NCBI GenBank assembly: GCA_016782645.1
Contig: JADHYC010000024.1
Coordinates: 1 to 34,896, forward strand
Length of the DNA: 34,896 nt
Origin: Fidelibacterota bacterium
GTDB lineage: Bacteria > Fidelibacterota > UBA2242
Reading direction: 5' to 3'
This document shows, piece after piece, positions 15,191 to 23,625 of this stretch. Position numbers and translations under genes: made by a program. The notes under the pieces are model-generated. The model ran no database searches. It saw nothing but the letters and a program-made list of their open reading frames with translations, and was not told the origin of the DNA. Numbering within the stretch: position 1 is the first letter of the stretch; every line of letters starts with the position of its first letter.

Positions 15191-16180
15191 ATGGGAAATA
15201 TACATTCGAAGGAAAGAATTCTTAGCGGAATGAGACCAACCGGGGAAATGCATTTAGGTAATTATGTTGGTGCTCTGGAAAGTTGGGTAGCTCTTCAAGA
15301 GCAATACGAGAATTTCCATCTTATTGCTGATTATCATGCTCTTACAACAGACCTTGATACTAGCAAAATATTAGATAATACAATAGAGATGATTATTGAC
15401 TGGCTTTCAGTTGGGATAGATCCTGAGAGAAGCCCTATTTTCCGCCAGAGTCAGATCAAAGAGCACTCTGAACTCCATCTTATTTTCTCTATGCTGATTA
15501 CAACAGCACGACTTGAAAGAAATCCCACCTTGAAAGAGCAGATTAAGGATTTAAAAATCGCAAATATGGTGTATGGTCATTTAGGTTATCCTGTTCTTCA
15601 AGCGGCTGATATTCTTTTATATAAAGGCAATTTGGTTCCGGTGGGCGAGGATCAGGCTCCTCATGTAGAAATTACCAGAGAAATTGCAAGAAAGTTCAAT
15701 TCAGTATATGGTGAAGTATTTCCAATACCTAGAACGAAGTTGACTAGTTTTTCACGACTTCCCGGTTTGGATAGGAATAAAATGAGCAAATCACTTGGTA
15801 ACACTATTTTACTTTCTGATTCAGAAATGGAGGTAAAGGGAAAAGTGATGAAAGCCATTACCGATCCTCAAAAAATTCGGAGAGGTGCTCCAGGTAGGCC
15901 GGATATTTGCCTTATCTATACCTATCAGAAGAAGTTCAACAATAAGGAAACTAAAGATATATATTCAGGATGTACAAGTGGGGCACTTGGCTGCGTTGAT
16001 TGCAAGATGAAATGTTCGGAAGCTATATCGAAAAAGATTGAGCCTTTCCGTGAGAAGCGTAAACATTTTGAAAAAAATAGAAATGAGGTAATTGATATAC
16101 TTGAGGATGGTGAAAAGCGGGCTAATGTTGTTGCAAAAAAAACTATGGCAGAAGTTCACGAGGCAATGCAACTTGGATGA
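15191..16180 (+). CDS. trpS: Tryptophanyl-tRNA synthetase with a probable iron-sulfur cysteine motif
   Basis: 329 residues; charges tRNA-Trp with tryptophan. The class I signatures are GEMHLGNYVG (HIGH-like, HLGN at 21-24) and NKMSKSLGN (KMSKS at 197-201); VGEDQAPHVEITREIA is the TrpRS-specific segment. The C-terminal domain has Cys240, Cys261, Cys268, Cys271 (x20, x6, x2 spacing) plus Cys275. This resembles the 4Fe-4S motif known in Thermotoga-type TrpRS (C-x22-C-x6-C-x2-C), near the anticodon-binding region. The ribosome site AAGGAAG precedes the ATG by a few nt. Confidence 0.96.
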   Translation: MGNIHSKERILSGMRPTGEMHLGNYVGALESWVALQEQYENFHLIADYHALTTDLDTSKILDNTIEMIIDWLSVGIDPERSPIFRQSQIKEHSELHLIFSMLITTARLERNPTLKEQIKDLKIANMVYGHLGYPVLQAADILLYKGNLVPVGEDQAPHVEITREIARKFNSVYGEVFPIPRTKLTSFSRLPGLDRNKMSKSLGNTILLSDSEMEVKGKVMKAITDPQKIRRGAPGRPDICLIYTYQKKFNNKETKDIYSGCTSGALGCVDCKMKCSEAISKKIEPFREKRKHFEKNRNEVIDILEDGEKRANVVAKKTMAEVHEAMQLG

Positions 16181-16184
16181 GAAA

Positions 16185-16212
16185 TTTATTATTTATTATT
16201 GATTATTGACTA
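16185..16212. repeat. Four tandem 7-nt repeats, TTNANTA
   Basis: Units TTTATTA, TTTATTA, TTGATTA and TTGACTA begin 4 nt after the trpS stop codon. A stem-loop (TCCATC 16217-16222 with GATGGA 16236-16241) follows. Confidence 0.7.
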
Positions 16213-16266
16213 CTTGTCCATCGTAATTTAATGTAGATGGATTGATTATTGTCTAACAAGCGTATT

Positions 16267-16294
16267 GAGAATAGAAAGTAGAAAATCGACAATG
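16267..16294. repeat. Four tandem 7-nt repeats, GANANTN
   Basis: Units GAGAATA, GAAAGTA, GAAAATC and GACAATG lie in the same intergenic space as the array at 16185-16212, upstream of scpA. The fourth unit is more diverged. Confidence 0.55.
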
Positions 16295-16324
16295 AATAGG
16301 ATTAAGAGAAATAGACAATAAAAA

Positions 16325-17065
16325 TTGAGTTATAATGTAAAATTGGATGTGTTCGAGGGTCCGCTTGATCTGTTGCTTTTTTTTATAAAGCGCGATGAAA
16401 TAAATATATATGATATTCCAATTTCTCATATAACCAATGAATATTTGGAATATCTTGAATTAATGAAAAGCATGAACCTTCATCTTGCTGGTGAATTTAT
16501 TTTAATGGCTTCACTTTTAATACGTATTAAAGTCCAGATGTTGCTTCCTCGTAAAGAAGTTGATGAGACAGTGGATGTTGAAGACCCAAGGACAGAGTTA
16601 GTAGAGATGTTACTTGAATACAAAAAGTACAAAGATATAAGTAATTTTCTTAGAAAATTAGAAACGGATCAATTAAAATTGCATCAAGTAAGTTCGTTTT
16701 TAGATTCCGTTGAATGGGACCCTGAAATTTTTTTATCTGATGTAAATCTTATAGACATGGGCATTGCTTTTAAGAAGTTACTTATAAATCTCCCAAAACC
16801 CTCATACTACGAGATTGAAACTTATAAGATTAATATAAATCAGCAGATTCAGTTTATTAACTCGGTGTTCCTAAATAGGAAGAGAATCAGATTTTCCGAA
16901 CTTGCACAGCGCCTAGAAAATAGAATTGAAGTTCTTATCACCTTTTTAGCTATTTTAGAAATGATTAAAAATCAGGAACTTCGTGTTTCTCAAAAAATTG
17001 TTTTTGATGATTTTTGGCTTACGAAGTTAAAATCGGAGAATTTAGATGTTATCCCAAACGCATAG
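16325..17065 (+). CDS. scpA: Segregation and condensation protein A (kleisin)
   Basis: 246 residues. ScpA is the kleisin bridging SMC heads and ScpB in chromosome condensation. YNVKLDVFEGPLDLLLFFIK at the N-terminus is the family hallmark (one residue per half listed here), followed by IYDIPISHITNEYLEYL and FILMASLLIRIKVQMLLP; the C-terminal winged helix contains RIRFSELAQRLENRIEVLITFLAIL. The start must be TTG 16325: an in-frame TAA lies two codons before it and the next ATG would remove the conserved N-terminus. The gene overlaps scpB by 20 nt. Confidence 0.95.
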   Translation: MSYNVKLDVFEGPLDLLLFFIKRDEINIYDIPISHITNEYLEYLELMKSMNLHLAGEFILMASLLIRIKVQMLLPRKEVDETVDVEDPRTELVEMLLEYKKYKDISNFLRKLETDQLKLHQVSSFLDSVEWDPEIFLSDVNLIDMGIAFKKLLINLPKPSYYEIETYKININQQIQFINSVFLNRKRIRFSELAQRLENRIEVLITFLAILEMIKNQELRVSQKIVFDDFWLTKLKSENLDVIPNA

Positions 17066-17609
17066 GATTATAGAATCACTTTTATTTAGCGCTCGAGAAC
17101 CACTTACCGAAAACCAGGTAGATATTTGTCTTCAGGAAGATGTCTCTCTGGAAGAAATTGTGAAGGAATTAAATGATTATTATGGAAATGAGAAAATGTC
17201 AATATGGATTCAGGAAGTATCAGAAGGATATAGATTAATGACCCGGAGAGAATATGACCCGTGGATACGGCGACTCTATCAGAATAAAGGGAAAGTGAAA
17301 CTCTCAACGTCTGCTCTTGAGACTCTTTCAATAGTTGCATACAAACAACCTGTAACGCATAGCGATGTTGATACTATTAGAGGTGTAGATTCGATAGGTA
17401 CTTTAAAAACACTCTTAGAAAAAAATCTTATTGAAATGAAGGGACGACTTGATGGCCCTGGAAGACCATTAACATACGGAACTACATCGTATTTCTTGGA
17501 ATATTTTGGATTGCATTCCATTAGAGACCTCCCTAAAATAAGCGAGATAGAAGAAATCTTTGATGCAAAAAATAGAGAAGCCCCATTCGAAGGGAATTCG
17601 CCTCAATAG
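17046..17609 (+). CDS. scpB: Segregation and condensation protein B
   Basis: 187 residues, two winged-helix domains as in the family. Recognisable parts are IIESLLFSAREPLTENQV at the N-terminus, then GYRLMTRREYDPWIRRLY and STSALETLSIVAYKQPVTHSDVDTIRGVDS, the ScpB hallmark, and GRLDGPGRPLTYGTTSYFLEYFGL. It binds ScpA and regulates SMC loading. The gene starts inside the end of scpA (20-nt overlap) and its own end overlaps the pseudouridine synthase gene by 47 nt, so the three genes are tightly coupled. Confidence 0.95.
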   Translation: MLSQTHRIIESLLFSAREPLTENQVDICLQEDVSLEEIVKELNDYYGNEKMSIWIQEVSEGYRLMTRREYDPWIRRLYQNKGKVKLSTSALETLSIVAYKQPVTHSDVDTIRGVDSIGTLKTLLEKNLIEMKGRLDGPGRPLTYGTTSYFLEYFGLHSIRDLPKISEIEEIFDAKNREAPFEGNSPQ

Positions 17610-18309
17610 GTACATTTCCTTGTGTGGTATAGGCTCGCGTAGGCGGTGTGAGCAATTTATCCTTGATGGAAGAGTTACAGTTAATCAATCTACTGTAACT
17701 GAGTTATTTACTGTTGTTAAAAAAGGTGAGGAAATTCGTCTTGATGGAGAAATTATAAACCCTAAAAAACCGGTATATATCCTAATGAACAAACCTGCCG
17801 GCACTCTTACGACACTACACGATCCTCGTGGAAGGAAACATGTTGGACAATTATTAAAAAGGGTTCCATTTGTTAAACCTGTTGGTAGGCTTGATATGAA
17901 TACTACCGGGGTATTGCTTTTTACTAATGATGGAGAACTTTTATACAGGTTAACACATCCAAAATATCAAATAGTAAGAACTTATGTTGTTACTATTGCT
18001 GGAATAGTTTCTTTTAATGTAAGGAATATTATTGAAAAGGGGGTCGAACTTGGTGATGGAAAGATTGCTCGCGTAAAAGTATTAAAGATCTTACATCGAA
18101 AGACACAATCCATTCTATTATTGGAATTAACTGAGGGAATGTATCGAGAGATCAGGAGAGTATTTAAAATTCTTGGATATAAAGTGAAAGCTCTTGATAG
18201 AATCAGTTATGCGGGTATTGGTTATGGGGCACTTGAAAGAGGGAAATGGCGCTATTTGAGTTCAAGTGAAATAATAAAATTGAAGGAAATTTGCAATTTT
18301 AAAAAGTAA
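17563..18309 (+). CDS. rluB: rRNA pseudouridine synthase, RluB/RsuA family
   Basis: 248 residues from ATG 17563. An S4 RNA-binding domain (IRLNRYISLCGIGSRRRCEQF, split here over residues 14-34) is followed by the synthase domain: YILMNKPAGTLTTLHDPRG, VGRLDMNTTGVLLFTNDG with the catalytic Asp in GRLD, and LTEGMYREIRRVFKILGY. Such enzymes isomerise a uridine in 23S or 16S rRNA; RluB (U2605 of 23S) is the usual partner of scpAB in gene order. The first 14 residues come from the 47-nt overlap with scpB and are longer than typical; no downstream ATG would keep the S4 domain intact. Confidence 0.9.
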   Translation: MQKIEKPHSKGIRLNRYISLCGIGSRRRCEQFILDGRVTVNQSTVTELFTVVKKGEEIRLDGEIINPKKPVYILMNKPAGTLTTLHDPRGRKHVGQLLKRVPFVKPVGRLDMNTTGVLLFTNDGELLYRLTHPKYQIVRTYVVTIAGIVSFNVRNIIEKGVELGDGKIARVKVLKILHRKTQSILLLELTEGMYREIRRVFKILGYKVKALDRISYAGIGYGALERGKWRYLSSSEIIKLKEICNFKK

Positions 18310-18371
18310 TGGAAAAGATTTGTTTTTATATAATATAGGATTAAATTTGTTGGCTTTTTGAAAGGTTGATT

Positions 18372-19040
18372 ATGGGTATTATAGTTGCAATTGATGGTCC
18401 AGCTGGTGCTGGAAAAAGCAGCACAGCAAAAGAGGTAGCTTTCCAGCTGGGATTTATTTATATTGATACAGGTGCAATGTATAGAGCGGTTACCCTTGAA
18501 GTAATTAGAAGCAATGTAGACGTTTCTAATGAGAATCAAGTTACGCTCATTGCTAAAAAATTAAATATTCAATTTCGATGGATAAATAAATATCTCCGTA
18601 CTTTCTTAAATAATGAAGATGTTAGTGATGAAATTAGATCATCAGAAGTTGCTGATCTTGTTAGTCCTGTAAGTGCTATTCCAGGAGTGAGAGATGTTAT
18701 GGTTAAGTGTCAACGTGATATGGCTAAGCGTGATAATATCGTAATGGAAGGACGGGACATCGGAACTAATGTATTTCCATCGGCAGATTTTAAGTTTTAC
18801 CTTGACGCTGATATTGATGTCAGGGCTAAGCGCAGGATTAGCGATTATAAGAAAATCGGTCAAGAATTAACCTTGAAGGAGATAAAAAAAGAAATAAAAA
18901 TACGTGATAAAATAGACTCCTCACGTAGATATTCTCCACTAAAGAAAGCATATAATGCAATAATTATTGATACAACAAATCTAAGTTTTAAAGAACAAGT
19001 TGAGATGATCGTGAATAGAGTGAAAAAAGTTTTATCATAG
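18372..19040 (+). CDS. cmk: Cytidylate kinase
   Basis: 222 residues; phosphorylates CMP and dCMP. The P-loop GPAGAGKSS lies at residues 9-17, then the substrate segment YIDTGAMYRAVT, MVKCQRDMAKRDNIVMEGRDIGTNVFPSADFKFYLDAD in pieces across the middle, and RRYSPLKKAYNAIIIDTT near the end. The frame opens at TTG 18366, but ATG 18372 has AAAGG 6 nt upstream. The gene lies directly before rpsA, an arrangement shared by many bacteria. Confidence 0.96.
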   Translation: MGIIVAIDGPAGAGKSSTAKEVAFQLGFIYIDTGAMYRAVTLEVIRSNVDVSNENQVTLIAKKLNIQFRWINKYLRTFLNNEDVSDEIRSSEVADLVSPVSAIPGVRDVMVKCQRDMAKRDNIVMEGRDIGTNVFPSADFKFYLDADIDVRAKRRISDYKKIGQELTLKEIKKEIKIRDKIDSSRRYSPLKKAYNAIIIDTTNLSFKEQVEMIVNRVKKVLS

Positions 19041-19096
19041 ATAATGTTAGTATAGTAGAAATATTTAACACTAAACCCAAGTAAGGAATTATTTTA

Positions 19097-21496
19097 ATGG
19101 TTGATGAAGAAAAACAGTTAAACCTTAAACCTTCCGATACGTCGGAAGCAATGAAAGAAAAAGCAGATACTCCTAAAGCCGAAACTTCTGATGAAATGGG
19201 AGCATCGCCAGAAAAAGTGGAAGCCTCCGTAACAGACGAGCCTACAGTGGAAGTTTCTGAAGAGAAATTGTCTGAAGAAAAGTCTAGTGTTGATGTTACT
19301 GAAAAAATATTCTCAAAAGAAGTTATAACAAGTGGTCCATATTCGGAAGAAATCAGGGTTGTTAGTTTAGATGATCTTGAAGAGCGAAAAGAAAAATCCT
19401 ATGATGATCAAGTTAAAATTTATGAAAGTTCTTTAAAGGATGTATCTCAAGAGCAGCGAGTTATTGGGAAAGTAGTTGCTATCCATGAAGATGAAATTTT
19501 AATGGATGTTGGTTTCAAGTCGGAAGGCGTTGTTGCCAAAGATGAATTTGAGCAAGGTGAAATTCCAAAGATAGGTGAACAGATAGAAGTTTTCGTTGAT
19601 GTTCTTGAAGATGAAAATGGACAGATGATTCTTTCCAAAAGGAAAGCGGATTTCATGAGGATTTGGGAACGGGTTAGAGAAATATATAATAACAAGGAAA
19701 CAATTGAGGGCAGAGTTGTAAGTCGTATTAAAGGTGGTATGGTTGTAGACATTATGGGTATTGATGCATTTCTTCCTGGTTCTCAAATAGATATACGACC
19801 TGTTATCGATTTTGATTCCTATGTTGGCAAGGCTTATGATTTTCGCGTTGTCAAATTAAATGAACTTAGAAAGAACATCGTCTTAAGTCGTAAAATGATT
19901 CTTGAAGAAGATATGAAAGAAAAGCGCCAGGATCTCCTCTCAAAAATTAAAGTTGGAGATATTCTCAAAGGTAGAGTAAAAAATATAACCGATTTTGGAG
20001 TTTTTATAGATTTAGGTGGTCTTGACGGCTTACTCCATATAACAGATCTATCCTGGGGTAGAGTAAATCATCCAAGGGAGATTGTAAGTATGGATGAGGA
20101 ACTAACAGTCAAGGTCATTGATTATGATCCGGAAAAACAGAGAGTATCACTGGGATTTAAACAGCTGACACCTCATCCCTGGGAAGGTGTTGAGCAAAAA
20201 TATCCTGTTGATTCGATAATTAAAGGTAAAGTTGTCAATATTACTAATTATGGGGTTTTTGTAGAGCTTGAAAGAGGAGTAGAAGGATTAATTCATATAT
20301 CTGAGATATCTTGGATAAAACATATAAAACATCCTTCTGAAATATTTTCTCTTAAAGAAGTAGTCGAAGCGAAAGTTCTCAGTATTGATAGTGAAGAAAG
20401 AAAAATATCTCTAGGATATAAACAACTTGAGCCGGATCCATGGGAATCCATTGAGCAGACATACAAAGTTGGTTCATTTCATAAAGGAATTGTAAGAAAT
20501 CTAACTCCCTATGGTGCTTTTGTTGAACTTCAAGGGGGAATTGACGGTTTTGTTCATATTTCTGACCTTTCGTGGACGAGAAAATTACATCATCCAAGAG
20601 AAGTTTTGCGGAGAGGGGATGAAACTGAAATAAAGGTTCTGGAAATTTCGAGAGAAAATAGAAAAATCGCTCTTGGTATAAAGCAGGTGGTGGAGGACCC
20701 ATGGCCGCTTATCGAGGAGACTTATACAGAAGGTGCTATAGTTGAAGGTGAAGTACTTAAAATCACTGATAAAATTATTGTTGTAAAGTTGGAATATGGT
20801 TTGGAAGGGATCGTCCCGCTGAGCCAGATCCCCAGGCAAGATAGGAAAAATGTTGCCGAAAAGATTAAAATCGGCGAAAAAATGCAATTAAAAGTCCTTG
20901 AAGTTAGTAAAAATGAAAAGAGGTTAGTCTTATCTCAAGAACAGGCAATTCCCAAAAAGCCCAAGTCAGATGCCGAAGCATATATGATGAAACAGAAAAA
21001 GGTTACAGATAAATTAGAGATTCCTGAAGCAGTTATAAAAAAGATTTCTAAGTCAGAAAAAGCAAAAAAAGAACCTGAAATTAAGAAAATTGCGAAGAAG
21101 AAATTGAAACCGGAAAAAGTCGAAAAAGAAGAGATGAAATTATCTGAAAAGAAAGAGAAAGTAGCCAAACCGAAGAAAAAAACCACAATCAAAAAGGCAA
21201 AAGAAGAAAAAGAGATCGAAAGTAAATCCAAACCAGCTGTAGAGAAGGTAGTTAAAAGAACTACAAAAAGGGAGACAAAGCCCAAAAAATCCCAAAAGGA
21301 AGATGTAAAAATATCTAAAGGAAAACCTGAAAAAGAGAAAAAAGCGACCAAACCTAAGAGGCCTGTAACTAAAAAGACCGAGAAAAAAACAACCCAAAAG
21401 CGTACAACGAAAGTATCTAAGTCTAAAAGTGATAATTCTATAAAGATGAAGGAAAAACCTAGTGCAAAGAAAGAATCGAGTACTGAGGGAAAATAG
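19097..21496 (+). CDS. rpsA: Ribosomal protein S1 with long acidic N- and Lys-rich C-terminal extensions
   Basis: 799 residues against about 557 in E. coli. Six S1 (OB-fold) domains start near residues 121, 203, 288, 374, 459 and 546; domains 3-5 show the strongest motif ([23 protein letters not shown] and its counterparts [22 protein letters not shown] and [19 protein letters not shown]). About 115 residues before the first domain are acidic and low-complexity, and about 180 residues after the last are a Lys/Glu/Ala/Pro-rich tail resembling histone-H1-like tails. S1 binds mRNA on the 30S subunit. Ribosome site AAGGA lies 11 nt upstream of the ATG. A strong terminator follows. Confidence 0.95.
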   Translation: [799 protein letters not shown]

Positions 21497-21534
21497 TAAG
21501 TTGAATTCAGAGAGTCAAATTTGTTTAAGCATAG

Positions 21535-21567
21535 GGGCTTGGAATATCCAAGCCCTTTGATTATTTT
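21535..21567 (+). terminator. Rho-independent terminator of rpsA
   Basis: GGGCTTGG (21535-21542) pairs perfectly with CCAAGCCC (21548-21555) across a 5-nt loop, followed by a T-rich stretch (TTTGATTATTTT). It is 38 nt after the rpsA stop and before the YbbR start codon, which argues against the longer YbbR reading frame that would begin at 21521. Confidence 0.85.
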
Positions 21568-21574
21568 CAAGTAT

Positions 21575-22615
21575 ATGATGAAAACAAATAAACGAAGTAT
21601 AAAAAAGAAGGTACATAAAAAGGATTTACTATCAGAATCAGGTAAAATTCTAAAAGGTTGGTTTTTTACTAATACCAAAATAAAGGTTGGGATTTTTATA
21701 TTTGCTTTACTCATTTGGTTTTTCACAGTTTTGGGTAAAAAATATACTTATACTTTTGATGTTTTTCTTGATGTTCGGAATATTGTACAGGGAAAGACAC
21801 TTAAGGAAAAGATTCCTAAAAGAATCCGAGCTAGTTTTTCCGGGAAAGGTTTAGACCTTTTTTTTCTGTCAATGTCAGCAAAATCATCCTTTAAATTTGT
21901 TCTTGATCTCCAGAGTATTAGATGGTTTTATGATTTTCAATTAAATGAATATTTTTCTGACAATCCAGAAAAGATTATTATTCCCCGTAATGCAGACGTG
22001 GAGTTCAATCAGATTGTTTGGCCTGATACTGTACATGTTGAGCTTGATAGATTTAGCGAAGTTAAAGTACCAGTCATTTCGCAATTGAATATTGAAGTGG
22101 CTCCAGGTTACATTGTAGTTGATGATCCCCAGTTATATCCTGATAGTGTGATTATTAGTGGTCCAAGAACTTATGTTAAAAAATATAAGAAGATAATGAC
22201 AGAAGAGTTTTCTCGCACGAATTTATCAACTCCGCTTGAGGTAAACCTCCAATTAAAAGCATCCGATTCCGATAATGTAACAATTTTTCCAAGCAGTGTT
22301 GAAGTAATCCAAAAAGTAGAACAAATTGGAGAAAGAACTATAGATAACATCCCGATAGATATTATTGGAGTTCCAAAAGACATTAATGTTGACTTGAGCC
22401 CATCTAGTATTTCATTAACGGTATCGTCAGGAGTTAGTTTAATTAAGACTTTGGAGCCGAAGGATATTAAGGTATTTTTCGATTTTTCAAAAAGTTGGAA
22501 GTCTGGTAAATCTACATATATCCCATCAGTTTCTTTACCGAAAGGGGTTATTGAATGGAGCAATATGACTCCAAGAAAAATCGAAGTGCGCGTGGTTCGG
22601 GAAAGGACTCATTAA
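21575..22615 (+). CDS. YbbR-like domain protein
   Basis: 346 residues from ATG 21575 (a second ATG follows at once). A basic N-terminus (KTNKRSIKKKVHKK) is followed by one transmembrane helix (VGIFIFALLIWFFTVLG, about residues 35-51) and then extracytoplasmic YbbR repeats: VSVxxxLP-like units visible as KVPVISQLNIEVAPGYIVVDDPQLYPDSVII (two halves) and IDNIPIDIIGVPKDINVDLSPSSI. YbbR proteins (CdaR-type) often regulate the diadenylate cyclase CdaA, but no cdaA is in this window. The last codons overlap the ribosome site of tsaD, whose start follows the stop without a gap. Confidence 0.8.
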   Translation: MMKTNKRSIKKKVHKKDLLSESGKILKGWFFTNTKIKVGIFIFALLIWFFTVLGKKYTYTFDVFLDVRNIVQGKTLKEKIPKRIRASFSGKGLDLFFLSMSAKSSFKFVLDLQSIRWFYDFQLNEYFSDNPEKIIIPRNADVEFNQIVWPDTVHVELDRFSEVKVPVISQLNIEVAPGYIVVDDPQLYPDSVIISGPRTYVKKYKKIMTEEFSRTNLSTPLEVNLQLKASDSDNVTIFPSSVEVIQKVEQIGERTIDNIPIDIIGVPKDINVDLSPSSISLTVSSGVSLIKTLEPKDIKVFFDFSKSWKSGKSTYIPSVSLPKGVIEWSNMTPRKIEVRVVRERTH

Positions 22616-23617
22616 TTGATTGTATTAGGTATAGAAACTTCCTGTGATGAAACCTCAGTAGCAATTCTTAAAGATGATGATATAATGGTAAATTTAATAT
22701 CTTCTCAGCTTCTTCATCAGGAATATGGAGGTGTTGTACCGGAATTTGCTTCGAGAGAGCATATGCGTCTCCTTCCGTGCCTTACACAGAAAGCTCTGGA
22801 TCAAATTTCTATTAGCTTGAATAACATTGATGCTATAGCGGTAACAAAGGGTCCCGGATTGATGGGGGCACTTCTTGTTGGATTGAGTTTTGGTAAGGGG
22901 TTATCTTATGCATTAAATATTCCTTTTCTAGCGGTGAATCATATAGAAGGTCATATTATGGCTAATTTTTTATCTCGAGATTCAGGGCTTAATTTTCCAT
23001 TTCTGTGTTTAATTGTTTCGGGAGGTCATACTCAGATTGTTAATGTGAAAGATTTTGGAGATTATGATATTCTTGGTAGAAGTGTTGATGATGCTGCTGG
23101 TGAGGCATTTGATAAAGCTGCGAGAATTTTGAACCTCGGTTATCCTGGGGGACCTGCTATTGATGAGTTTTCAAAGAATGGCGACCCAACGTTTCACTAC
23201 TTTCCGAGAGCAAAAGTAAAAAGATCTAGAGCTGATTTTAGTTTTAGTGGCTTAAAAACATCAATGCTTTATCTTGTTAAGCAAAAAGGGCAGGAATGGG
23301 TACAGGGCAATCTTCCAGATTTATGTGCTTCTTATCAGGAAGCCATTGTTGATATGCTGAGGACAAACACTTTTTTAATGGCTAAAGAAAAAAATATAAG
23401 TACTCTTGTGATTGCCGGTGGCGTAGCAGCTAATTCCAGGCTGAGAAGGGTATTTTCTAAAGAAGCAAAAAATCTCGGTATAAGAATATTTTTTCCTTCG
23501 CCGGAATACTGCACGGATAATGCAGCAATGATTGCCCGGACAGGTTTAGAGATGATAAAGCATAAAATCAGTTCGTCCTTGAATGTTTCTGCTGTTCCAA
23601 ACCTGCCGCTGAATTAA
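22616..23617 (+). CDS. tsaD: tRNA N6-adenosine threonylcarbamoyltransferase
   Basis: 333 residues. TsaD transfers threonylcarbamoyl to A37 of ANN-decoding tRNAs together with TsaB and TsaE. Motifs: LGIETSCDETSVAI at the N-terminus, the metal site NHIEGHI (His109, His113), LIVSGGHTQIV, DDAAGEAFDKAARILNLGYPGGP, and VIAGGVAANSRLR and YCTDNAAMIA at the end. The start is TTG, placed directly after the YbbR stop; AAAGGA lies 8 nt before it, and no ATG fits the conserved N-terminus. Confidence 0.97.
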   Translation: MIVLGIETSCDETSVAILKDDDIMVNLISSQLLHQEYGGVVPEFASREHMRLLPCLTQKALDQISISLNNIDAIAVTKGPGLMGALLVGLSFGKGLSYALNIPFLAVNHIEGHIMANFLSRDSGLNFPFLCLIVSGGHTQIVNVKDFGDYDILGRSVDDAAGEAFDKAARILNLGYPGGPAIDEFSKNGDPTFHYFPRAKVKRSRADFSFSGLKTSMLYLVKQKGQEWVQGNLPDLCASYQEAIVDMLRTNTFLMAKEKNISTLVIAGGVAANSRLRRVFSKEAKNLGIRIFFPSPEYCTDNAAMIARTGLEMIKHKISSSLNVSAVPNLPLN

Positions 23618-23625
23618 CATTTTTA

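Noticed and set aside
20935..21726. 263-codon open frame on the minus strand, Phe/Ser-rich
   Set aside because: It is the mirror of the Lys-rich tail of S1 (AAA/GAA codons read backwards as TTT/TTC) and has no protein-like features of its own.
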